The notes beneath the pieces are model-generated. The model ran no database searches. It worked only from the letters and a program-made list of their open reading frames with translations, and was not told where the DNA came from. Shown in pieces: positions 8,600 to 16,912 of a stretch of DNA of 40,165 nt (position 1 is the stretch's first letter; every line of letters starts with the position of its first letter). The stretch lies in NCBI GenBank assembly GCA_963617965.1, contig CAVEQO010000021.1, positions 1 through 40,165 on the forward strand, written 5' to 3'. Origin of the DNA: UBA6382 sp963617965. Its GTDB lineage: Bacteria > Bacteroidota > Bacteroidia > Bacteroidales > Bacteroidaceae. The position numbers and the translations under genes were made by a program.

Positions 8600-8692
8600 A
8601 CAAAAAGCTGTAACTAATTCATTTATTTGCGTTTGCAATTTTCCTCAACCCGGTGTGGGACACCTGTGCGTCCGCAACGGTCTATCATTGCG

Positions 8693-8723
8693 CAAATTTA
8701 ATAAAAAACACGTTCAGAATAAA
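8693..8723 (-). promoter_or_regulatory. Predicted promoter of the murG-ftsZ operon
   Basis: Read on the minus strand, the -7 box is TAAATTTG (8693-8700), an exact match to the Bacteroidetes consensus TAnnTTTG. Nineteen bases upstream lies TTTA (8720-8723), three of four bases of the -33 TTTG box. Transcription would start near 8685, about 90 bases before the murG ATG. Confidence 0.6.
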
Positions 8724-8811
8724 CGTTGCCGCACATTTTTATTTGCCATCCACAACGGCATCCCCATCTTTTTTACCGACACCAAATGTGCCCCGTTTGA
8801 AAAGAAAGGGC

Positions 8812-8819
8812 TAATTTTG
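8812..8819 (+). promoter_or_regulatory. Possible -7 promoter box for the exported-protein block
   Basis: TAATTTTG matches TAnnTTTG exactly and lies about 45 bases before the ATG at 8864. A TTTG at 8796-8799 is only 12 bases upstream, too close for the usual 19-21 spacing, and no good -33 box is found at the right distance. The call therefore rests on the -7 box alone. Confidence 0.4.
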
Positions 8820-8863
8820 TGAACTGTTTTCCAACAGACAACAAACAAAATGAAAAGAATGTT

Positions 8864-11800
8864 ATGACAAAAATGTTGACTGCCCTCGTCTGCGCAAGTA
8901 TCGCAGCATCGGGGAGCTCCCAGAACTACACAGCCCTCAAGGACACCGTATGGGGGTGCAGGTATTTCGCTTCCGACCCTGCTACCGGACAGCCGTACTC
9001 AACCGGCAACAAGAGCGGCACATACAGTGCCACATGGCCGTCCAAGAACGGTGTGGAAATGAAGTACTATGTGAGGATTCCCGCCGGCCGCTGCCGCGCC
9101 GACCTGTTCTATATGCCTTATTACGGCAAGGCTTTGTCCATGGATGTCACCATAACCCAGACCAGCACGGGCAAGGTGATATACAACGACAAGCTCACCA
9201 CGCAGAGATGTCTTGTGAGAACGGAGCAGAGCGCAGACCTGTTCGGCGACCTGTCATTCCCTTCCGACACATGGTATCAGATCAAACTCTCCGGAGGTGA
9301 CGGCTGCTTGCGCAGCATCACCAAGATGATTTTCCAGCACGAGGCGCAGGAGAGGGTTGTCACTCCGTCCGTGTTCATGGCACCATCAGCCCACAACAAC
9401 ACGTGGGGCAGCACCGACCCGGGGGCTGTCAAGGAAAACGGCTATGACTGGATCTACGGCGAGTTCCTCTATCCCGAGGAATACGCCTTCCCCAGCCGCT
9501 ACCTGATGTGTCTGGGCGGCAGCGGATATTACAGCGGCATACAGGTGTGCGGCTCGGAACTGCGCAACACGGCCCTCTTCTCGGCTTGGGACAACGGTGA
9601 CACAGACAAGAACCCCAACCTGCCGTCGTATCTGCGCTCGGGAGCCATTGACAACAATACCGATGTGGCCATAAACCGCTTCGGCAACGAGGGTACGGGC
9701 ATCCAGTCCATGATGTCCAACGCCCACTGGAAACGGGGGCATTGGGTACAGTGGCTGATGAACGCACGCCCGGAAACGACAACCATCACGCTCAAGGGCA
9801 GCCAGGGGCAGGACTCCGCCATCAGCTACGCCAACACCATACTGACCGCATGGTACAAAATGGCCGACGACCCCGAATGGCACTACATATCGACCATACG
9901 GCAAAGCGGCACCACCCACATCTTCGGCAACGCCGGCGAGTACTCGTTTCTGGAATGCTTCACCGACGGAGGCGGCGACAACTACGTGAAATGCTACATG
10001 AAGAACCGCTTCTACCGCTCTGTGGCCGACGGGCGGTGGTACAACCGCAACCACATGACACCGGGGCACTACAACTACAACGACGGGGCGCGCGAATGCC
10101 GCTATGACTACGGGCACGGGGCCACCGACGAGTACGAAAACTGCTTCTACATAGAGCAAGGGGGCTTCGGACAGGTCAACGACGCCGACATGTACATTCC
10201 GCTCGCCACCAACACCGAATGTGTGGACACCATCAACATCGACGACAAGTACAACCGCATCAGCCTGGCTTTCCGCAACAACTATTACAAACAAGTGGCA
10301 CACCGCGTGGACTCACTGCTCCAGACCGACAACGCACAGCAGGACATCGTCTCGCTGGCCAAAGACTACATTGACAATGCCGGCACGCTGAACTACTTCG
10401 GCACACAGGACATAACCGCTATCAGCGAGGCCTACAACGGCGGAACACCCGGCGATATCACGGCACTGGGCAACGCCATAAAGGAAACGGCACGCAACTG
10501 CAACACCATACGCTATGCCAACGTGACGGCACGCAACTTCATAGGTACACAGCGCGCCTACTTGCTACAGCAGACGGAGGGCATGGGATTCCTGTATGCG
10601 GAAATGCAGGACGGGAAACCCGTCCTCAAGGTGGGGAAGAAAGACCGCGATGACAAGTGCGCCAACTGGATTATATGCCGCTCCACCAAATACAACACCA
10701 TGTCCGTCTACAACATGGGACTGGGACTGTACCTCAATTTCGACAGCGAAACCCTGCTCAGCAGCGAACCGCAGAACATCGGCTCGTTCGGACGCTACGG
10801 ATGGGGATTCTATCTCGGAAAGAATACTTCCACGGCAATCAATGTCGCAGCCGACGGAACGGTCAGGGCTGGTGCATACAGTGCCGACGGCTCGCAGTTC
10901 TATATCCACGACAACCTGAGCTATACGCCGAGCTGCAAGGCGGTTGAAGACATCATCGCAGACACGGAAGCTCCGGGGGTGTTCAAGGACTACAAGGACA
11001 AGGCTGCCCAGATTCTCTCAATGCCCGAAGGCGTGCTGGGCGCATGGACTGACGCCGATGAACTCCGCCAGCTTGAAGAGCTCTACGACAATGGCAATGT
11101 CACCGAAGAAAACGCCAGCCGGCTGATAGACCTCATTGACAACGCACAGACCATTTCGCTCGACCCCGACGAGACCAAGGCGTTTACCGTTGTGTCGGCA
11201 GCCGCCGAAAGCGAGCAGGATCCCTGTCTCACCATCGATGCCGACAACTACACCTACCACAAGGCAGCCACCAACAAGGCTGACCAGGTGTGGACGGCAC
11301 GCCCGAAAAACGGCGGTCATGAACTGTCGGCGCAAGGAATGGCGTTGGGAAGTCTCTCCGACAACCCGGGTGTCAACATCACAACGAAAGAGACGGGCAG
11401 CGGTGCAGCTTTCTTCATGACACACACCGGCAGCGGGCAGTACACCATAAGCGACATACAGTACGGCCCCTCCTCACTGTCGGGAGTGACCGCCCCTATC
11501 AAGACCGCCAGCACCGGGGCAGACGGCACCCGGTGGTATCTGAAACCTGCCCGTGAGATAAAGGTCTCACTCAACTCTGCGGGCATACAGTCGCTGTACC
11601 TTGACTTCGGCGCAAAACTGCCAGATGGGCTTGCCGCATACCGCATCACAGGATTCACGTCAGACGGCCCCTCTCTCGAACAGTTCGGCGACACAGTGCC
11701 CGCACGCACGCCTGCCATACTCAAGGGCGACGCCTACGGCTCATATACGCTCGGGGTGATACCGTGCCAGAACACCGACGACAACGGGGGTGCCGTATGC

Positions 11801-12121
11801 GGTACCCTGATGAAGAAGAGCGGAATGAAGAGCCAGACATTCTACACTTTCACAAGCAAGTCCTCGAAACCGGCACTCGCTCTCGCGCTCGGAACTACCG
11901 TCAACGCCAACCAATGCTATGTACCCAAGGAAGACATGGATGCTCTCGGACTTGAGGAGACGCAATACATCCTCGATTTCGACAGCGCAACCGCCGTAGA
12001 CGACATCAAGTCGCAGACCGCCGGCAGTAACGGCAAGGCCTATGATCTGCAAGGGCGCAAGACAAACCCCGACACAAAGGGCATAGTGATAATGAACCGC
12101 AAAACCTCACTGAACAAATAG
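8864..12121 (+). CDS. Large exported DUF3472 protein with secretion-type tail
   Basis: A protein of 1085 residues with a signal peptide (about 1-19). After an N-terminal beta-rich region that resembles DUF5077 comes a DUF3472-like domain at about 172-440, recognisable by YDWIYGEFLYP, FSAWDNGD, INRFGNEGTG and DYGHGATDEY. A region near 560-690 looks like a lectin-type beta-trefoil (weak evidence). The last 30 residues, with AYDLQGRKTNPDTKGIVIMN, match the short beta-sandwich tails of Bacteroidales surface proteins. The function of DUF3472 is not established; a carbohydrate-related role is likely from domain company. The ATG at 8864 gives a clean signal peptide. It leads the plus-strand block, nine bases ahead of a shorter paralogue. 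Confidence 0.85.
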   Translation: MTKMLTALVCASIAASGSSQNYTALKDTVWGCRYFASDPATGQPYSTGNKSGTYSATWPSKNGVEMKYYVRIPAGRCRADLFYMPYYGKALSMDVTITQTSTGKVIYNDKLTTQRCLVRTEQSADLFGDLSFPSDTWYQIKLSGGDGCLRSITKMIFQHEAQERVVTPSVFMAPSAHNNTWGSTDPGAVKENGYDWIYGEFLYPEEYAFPSRYLMCLGGSGYYSGIQVCGSELRNTALFSAWDNGDTDKNPNLPSYLRSGAIDNNTDVAINRFGNEGTGIQSMMSNAHWKRGHWVQWLMNARPETTTITLKGSQGQDSAISYANTILTAWYKMADDPEWHYISTIRQSGTTHIFGNAGEYSFLECFTDGGGDNYVKCYMKNRFYRSVADGRWYNRNHMTPGHYNYNDGARECRYDYGHGATDEYENCFYIEQGGFGQVNDADMYIPLATNTECVDTINIDDKYNRISLAFRNNYYKQVAHRVDSLLQTDNAQQDIVSLAKDYIDNAGTLNYFGTQDITAISEAYNGGTPGDITALGNAIKETARNCNTIRYANVTARNFIGTQRAYLLQQTEGMGFLYAEMQDGKPVLKVGKKDRDDKCANWIICRSTKYNTMSVYNMGLGLYLNFDSETLLSSEPQNIGSFGRYGWGFYLGKNTSTAINVAADGTVRAGAYSADGSQFYIHDNLSYTPSCKAVEDIIADTEAPGVFKDYKDKAAQILSMPEGVLGAWTDADELRQLEELYDNGNVTEENASRLIDLIDNAQTISLDPDETKAFTVVSAAAESEQDPCLTIDADNYTYHKAATNKADQVWTARPKNGGHELSAQGMALGSLSDNPGVNITTKETGSGAAFFMTHTGSGQYTISDIQYGPSSLSGVTAPIKTASTGADGTRWYLKPAREIKVSLNSAGIQSLYLDFGAKLPDGLAAYRITGFTSDGPSLEQFGDTVPARTPAILKGDAYGSYTLGVIPCQNTDDNGGAVCGTLMKKSGMKSQTFYTFTSKSSKPALALALGTTVNANQCYVPKEDMDALGLEETQYILDFDSATAVDDIKSQTAGSNGKAYDLQGRKTNPDTKGIVIMNRKTSLNK

Positions 12122-12130
12122 CCACACAGG

Positions 12131-14140
12131 ATGAAACGACTTTTCTTTCCGCTGATACCGGCAGTCCTGTCGCTGGCTCTGACCGCCCTGCCGTCATCCG
12201 CCGCAGACCGGGGGAACGTCCGGCAGGATACCCTGTGGGGGGCATACTGCTACCGCGAACTCAACGGCCAGATTTCCGGCGTATCACGCCTCAAGACCCC
12301 ATTCACCGCTTTCCCCTTGCGCAAAGGCGAAGAAATGGTGTACTACGTGCTGGCTGACAAGTCGGAAGCCACGATATCCCTTGCCGCCGAAACCGTCGGC
12401 AAGGCACGGGCATCGGTCAACATAAGGATAACCGAAACCAACACCGGCAAGACGATCTGCGACAAGACAGTCAAGACCGGACACAACAACGGCATAAAAC
12501 CGATTGCCGTTGTCAGGAACGTCAAACTACCGTCAAAGTCATGGTACCGCATCGGGCTGACCGCCATGGACTGGACATCCCTCAAAAGCGTCAACTATTT
12601 CCTGATAGGCAACAACAGTTCCATTGGCGTAAAACCCTCGCCCATCTTCATGGCCCCCTCCGTACACCTCTTGGGCTGGGAGTCCACCGACCCCACTGCC
12701 CCCAAAGGCGAAGCCTACGACTGGGCGTACATGGAGGTGATGCTGCCCAAGGAATACGAGCGCAAGAACACCTACATCATGTCGCTCGGAGTGCTGAGCG
12801 GCTACATGGGAATCCAGACTGTCGATGACGAGGGTCTGGGCAACTACAGGCACAGGGTGCTGTTTTCCATGTGGGACAAGGGCAATACCGATGCCGACGC
12901 CAACCTGCCCGACTACCTGCGTTCGGGAGCTCTTGACAACGGCGAAGGCGTACGTATCAAGCGTTTTGGCGGCGAAGGCACAGGCACACAGTCCATGATT
13001 CTCGACTCGCACTGGCAATGCGGCAATTGGGTGCAGTTCATCACCACGTGCCGTCCCGAGAAGCTTGACATCACGGTGAAAGGCAGTATGGGACAGGACT
13101 CCACCATAGAGTACACGAACACCCTCGTGTCGGCGTGGTACAAGGAAGCGGGCGAAAAAGAATGGCACTACCTGTCCACCTTGCGCGAGGCAGACCGCAA
13201 CCACTACATGTCGGGCTGGTACTCGTTTCTGGAGAATTTCACAGATGACGGTGGCGAATTTTACCGGCGGGCCTACTACCGCAACGGGTATCTGCACTCG
13301 CTGACCGACGGGAAATGGTACAACCGCAACAAAGTAGGATTCGGGCACACGCAGGGCAAGCCACACGAACCGCGCTATGACTACGGTCACGGGGCCACGG
13401 AACTTTACCCCAATTGCTTCTACCTTGAGCAGGGCGGCTACAGTCTCACCGCCAACGACAGTGCGCAAACCGTGCCGCTGGCCACCGACAACACCCCCGT
13501 AGACACCATCAACCTCAATGCGCTGTGGGGACGGATGGAACAGGCCATGCGCAAGGAGCATACGCGCGAAATGGACTTGCTCGTAGCCCAAGCTTCCGAG
13601 CAGACCGACAAGCTCTCCGCCCTCAAGACTCTGGCAAAGAGACATATCGACAATGCCGGCAAGTTCGGATATTACCGGGCAGAAGACATGACCGACCTCA
13701 TGGCTGTCTACAACAGCGGAAACACCGCCGATGCTGCCGGGCTGGCGCAGGAACTGCATTTCCTGGCGCACACCGCAAATCCCCTCAAGTATGGGAAAGC
13801 CGTCAAGGTTGAACACCTCGGCTGCACGCGCGGATACCAGATACTTACCGCCAAGGGGGCTGTGGCGGCTACCGAAGACAACAATCTGGCATTCACTACC
13901 GACAGTGTCGCTACCGACAACCGGCGCAACTGGCGTTTCCTGCGGCAGGGCACCAGTGACAGGTTTCTGGTCTACAACATCGGGGCGGAATTGTATCTTG
14001 ACCTCTCTTCTGCCACCATGCTCAGCCCAAAACCTGCGGAAATCTCTGTCACCACGCTCGACAAGGAGGGCCGCTTCATAGTCTCTTCAGGCGACAAGCG
14101 CATGGAATGCCGACTCATAGACAACTACTTTGTAAAGTAG
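12131..14140 (+). CDS. Exported DUF3472 protein, shorter paralogue
   Basis: A protein of 669 residues with a signal peptide (about 1-24, ending ALPSSAA). It is collinear with the first ~690 residues of the preceding protein: DTLWGAYCY near the mature N-terminus, then a DUF3472-like domain at about 174-437 with YDWAYMEVMLP, FSMWDKGNTD, IKRFGGEGTG, HWQCGNWVQF and DYGHGATELYPNCFY. It lacks the C-terminal half and the tail of its neighbour, ending soon after the lectin-like stretch. A tandem duplication followed by loss or gain of the tail explains the pair. Without the tail it may be periplasmic or released, while the larger protein may be surface-bound; this is inference. The nine-base gap implies cotranscription. 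Confidence 0.85.
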   Translation: MKRLFFPLIPAVLSLALTALPSSAADRGNVRQDTLWGAYCYRELNGQISGVSRLKTPFTAFPLRKGEEMVYYVLADKSEATISLAAETVGKARASVNIRITETNTGKTICDKTVKTGHNNGIKPIAVVRNVKLPSKSWYRIGLTAMDWTSLKSVNYFLIGNNSSIGVKPSPIFMAPSVHLLGWESTDPTAPKGEAYDWAYMEVMLPKEYERKNTYIMSLGVLSGYMGIQTVDDEGLGNYRHRVLFSMWDKGNTDADANLPDYLRSGALDNGEGVRIKRFGGEGTGTQSMILDSHWQCGNWVQFITTCRPEKLDITVKGSMGQDSTIEYTNTLVSAWYKEAGEKEWHYLSTLREADRNHYMSGWYSFLENFTDDGGEFYRRAYYRNGYLHSLTDGKWYNRNKVGFGHTQGKPHEPRYDYGHGATELYPNCFYLEQGGYSLTANDSAQTVPLATDNTPVDTINLNALWGRMEQAMRKEHTREMDLLVAQASEQTDKLSALKTLAKRHIDNAGKFGYYRAEDMTDLMAVYNSGNTADAAGLAQELHFLAHTANPLKYGKAVKVEHLGCTRGYQILTAKGAVAATEDNNLAFTTDSVATDNRRNWRFLRQGTSDRFLVYNIGAELYLDLSSATMLSPKPAEISVTTLDKEGRFIVSSGDKRMECRLIDNYFVK

Positions 14141-14231
14141 CCGCAATACGGACAACAACGAGCCATCCGCTCATCGTGCAAACCTCTCCGGCCGCAATGC
14201 GGACGGACACAACAAATAGCCTGACAACACC

Positions 14232-15227
14232 ATGAACAGATTTAAAACATTCATCGAGCCGTCAACCCGCTTGTCGTGGTGGGCAGACTGGCTTGTCATC
14301 ATGCTCGGCTGTCTCTGCACTGCCGCGGGGTTCGTGTTCTTCATCAACCCATACAATCTTGTGCCAGGCGGCATCTACGGCCTCAGCATAGTGCTGCACA
14401 ACCTTGTGCCGTGGCTGCAGATCGGTACAATAAGCTACACTTTCGAGATTCCACTGCTTGTTCTGGCTCTGGCCTTTCTGGGCAAGAGCATCGGCATACG
14501 CACCATAGTCACGGCTCTCGTGACACCAATGATCATGAACGGCATCTCACTGCTGGCCTATCCCACCACCGAAGCTCTTCACAACCTCGATCCGGCTCTC
14601 ATTGCCGGAGGTCACCTTGACCTGAGCAACCATCTTATGCTTACCACCATAATGGGCGGAGCTCTCATAGGAACGGGGTGCGGACTGGTGGCACGCAACC
14701 GGGCTACAGGCGGAGGAACGGACATTGTGGCGATGTTCATGCAGAAATACCTGCACATCAGGTTCTCCAAGTCCATCTTCATTGCAGATGCCCTTGTGGT
14801 ACTGTCGGGCTTCGTGGTGATAGGGCTTGGCATAGGTACGGACAACAAGGCTACAGATGACTGCTACCTGTCATTCTACTCCCTCATTGCCATCTACATT
14901 TCCTCGCGCATTGTCAGCATGGTCATCAACGGCTTCAAGAACGAGCAGATCATATTCATCATCGGTCACGGACGCATGGACAAGTTGCGCGCCTATATCC
15001 TCAACGACCTTGAACGCTCGGCCACCTGCATCAAGAGTTCCGGGCTATACAGCGGCGAAGACAAGGACATGCTCTTCCTCGTGGTGAAAGAAAAGGAAGT
15101 GACACGTATCAAGCAGATGATAAAAAAGGTGGAGCCGGACTCTTTCATTGTCATAACCGATGCCTACGACACTTTCGGCGAGGGCTTCCGCGACCTGCCC
15201 AACACCAATGACATCACGCCGGAATAA
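14232..15227 (+). CDS. YitT family membrane protein (DUF2179 C-terminus)
   Basis: A protein of 331 residues with five to six hydrophobic segments in the first 230 residues, including GFVFFINPYNLVPGGIYGLS, the typical YitT start, and GTGCGLVARNRATGGGTDIVAM. The C-terminal cytoplasmic part (about 235-325) is a DUF2179 domain with IIGHGRMDKL, FLVVKEKEVTRIKQMI and PDSFIVITDA, related to small-ligand-binding modules. The transported or sensed compound is unknown. It lies 91 bases after the second DUF3472 gene and 52 before the sulfatase, so it seems to belong to the same transcript, an unusual place for an inner-membrane protein. Confidence 0.93.
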   Translation: MNRFKTFIEPSTRLSWWADWLVIMLGCLCTAAGFVFFINPYNLVPGGIYGLSIVLHNLVPWLQIGTISYTFEIPLLVLALAFLGKSIGIRTIVTALVTPMIMNGISLLAYPTTEALHNLDPALIAGGHLDLSNHLMLTTIMGGALIGTGCGLVARNRATGGGTDIVAMFMQKYLHIRFSKSIFIADALVVLSGFVVIGLGIGTDNKATDDCYLSFYSLIAIYISSRIVSMVINGFKNEQIIFIIGHGRMDKLRAYILNDLERSATCIKSSGLYSGEDKDMLFLVVKEKEVTRIKQMIKKVEPDSFIVITDAYDTFGEGFRDLPNTNDITPE

Positions 15228-15279
15228 CCACTATACACAAAACCACACAAACGCAAAACGCACCAATACCTTACAGTCC

Positions 15280-16872
15280 ATGAACAAGAAATCCATTCCC
15301 GCCCTGGCCCTTATTCCACTGGCCGTCCATGCGCAGCAACAGCATTGGAACATTGTCTACATCATGACCGACGACCACACGATGCAAATGATGTCGTGCT
15401 ATGACACGACCCACGTCAAGACTCCTAACCTCGACCGTATAGCACAGGACGGAGTCCGCTTTGTCAACTCGTATGTGGCCAACTCGCTGTCGGGACCGAG
15501 CCGGGCCTGTATGCTCACAGGCAAGCACAGCCACAAAAACGGCTTCACCAACAACGAGCACGGCATCTTCGACGGCTCGCAGCAAACCCTGCCCAAACTC
15601 CTCCAGCAGGCCGGCTACAGCACCGCACTCATAGGCAAATGGCATCTGGTGAGCACGCCCACCGGATTTGACCACTACGAAATCCTGCCCGGACAAGGCG
15701 ACTACTACAACCCCACATTCATCACCCAAGACGGCAAGAACCACGTGGAGAAAGGCTACCTTACCAATATCATTACCGACAAGGCTCTCCATTGGCTGGA
15801 GGGGCAGCGGAATACCGGCAAGCCTTTCTGCCTGTTCATCCACGAAAAGGCGTGCCACCGCGACTGGCTGCCTGAGATGAAGTACCTGCGCGAGTATGAG
15901 GACGTGACATTCAAGCTGCCCGACAATTTCAATGACGACTGGAAAGGACGCCTTGCCGCCCAAAGGCAGGAGATGGACATCGCGTCGGACACCGACATGA
16001 CCATGGACTACGACATCAAGATGTTTGACCCCAACGTCAAGACACGGCTCACCGATTCATATCTGTCGTTCATAGGCAGGCTTGACTCGCACGACCGCGC
16101 CGTCTACGACACTTTCTATGATTCGCTTGCTCTCGATTTCCGCAGCCGACGTCTCACAGGACAGGCTCTGAAGGAGTTCAAGTACCAGCGTTTCATGCGC
16201 GACTACGCCAAGGTGCTCAAAACCTTTGACGACAACGTGGGACGCATACTTGACTACCTTGACAGCACAGGGCTGTCGAAAACCACCCTCGTGGTCTATA
16301 CTTCCGACCAGGGGTTCTACATGGGAGAGCACGGGTGGTTCGACAAGCGGTTCATGTACGAGGAGTCCTACTCTACCCCCCTCGTGATGCGGATGCCGCT
16401 CAACTACAACAAGCCGGTGGCAAAAGGTGACATCACCGAACTGGTACAGAACATTGACTACGCCCCCACTTTCCTTGAACTTGCAGGGGCTGCCGTGCCG
16501 GAGGACATCCAGGGCGTGAGCCTGTTGCCGCTGCTTGAGGGCAAGCACCCAAAAGACTGGCGGCAAAGTCTCTACTACCACTACTACGAATATCCCGCCG
16601 AACATTCCGTGCGACGGCACTACGGTGTGAGCACCGCCGACGGCTGGAAGCTCGTACACTTCTATCCCGCTCCGGGGGAAGATCCCAAGACCGCCGTTGA
16701 CTCATGGGAACTGTATGACCTCAACACAGACCCCAGCGAGATGAACAACCTCTACGGCAACCCCGGCACGGAGAAACAGACCAAACGGCTCATAAAAGAG
16801 CTGCGCAGGCTGCAAAAGCAATACGATGACCCCATTGAAAAACAACTGGAAGCACCGCAACGGGGAGAATAG
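15280..16872 (+). CDS. Exported serine-type sulfatase (S1 family)
   Basis: A sulfatase of 530 residues with a signal peptide (about 1-18). The maturation motif is S-G-P-S-R with Ser71, the residue converted to formylglycine by an anaerobic sulfatase-maturating enzyme. Metal ligands are suggested by MTDDH at 29-33 and by the later SDQGFYMGEHGWFDKR segment; GKWHL at 119-123 is a further conserved site. The overall sequence resembles sulfatases acting on host glycans, such as GlcNAc-6-sulfatases, but the exact subfamily cannot be read by eye. The ATG at 15280 is chosen for the signal peptide; an earlier in-frame ATG lies inside the YitT gene. The GH35 gene follows after 40 bases, so desulfation and galactose removal are probably coupled. 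Confidence 0.93.
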   Translation: MNKKSIPALALIPLAVHAQQQHWNIVYIMTDDHTMQMMSCYDTTHVKTPNLDRIAQDGVRFVNSYVANSLSGPSRACMLTGKHSHKNGFTNNEHGIFDGSQQTLPKLLQQAGYSTALIGKWHLVSTPTGFDHYEILPGQGDYYNPTFITQDGKNHVEKGYLTNIITDKALHWLEGQRNTGKPFCLFIHEKACHRDWLPEMKYLREYEDVTFKLPDNFNDDWKGRLAAQRQEMDIASDTDMTMDYDIKMFDPNVKTRLTDSYLSFIGRLDSHDRAVYDTFYDSLALDFRSRRLTGQALKEFKYQRFMRDYAKVLKTFDDNVGRILDYLDSTGLSKTTLVVYTSDQGFYMGEHGWFDKRFMYEESYSTPLVMRMPLNYNKPVAKGDITELVQNIDYAPTFLELAGAAVPEDIQGVSLLPLLEGKHPKDWRQSLYYHYYEYPAEHSVRRHYGVSTADGWKLVHFYPAPGEDPKTAVDSWELYDLNTDPSEMNNLYGNPGTEKQTKRLIKELRRLQKQYDDPIEKQLEAPQRGE

Positions 16873-16912
16873 CCACGAGACTTCCGCAAATCACCTTAAT
16901 ATCACAGACTTT

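Noticed and set aside
8796..8819. TTTG plus TAATTTTG as a full promoter before the DUF3472 genes
   Set aside because: The spacing is 12 bases instead of 19-21, so only the -7 box was kept, at low confidence.
14190..14209. Small hairpin between the second DUF3472 gene and the YitT gene as a terminator
   Set aside because: The stem is only about five perfect pairs plus a mismatch-flanked extension and has no T tract.
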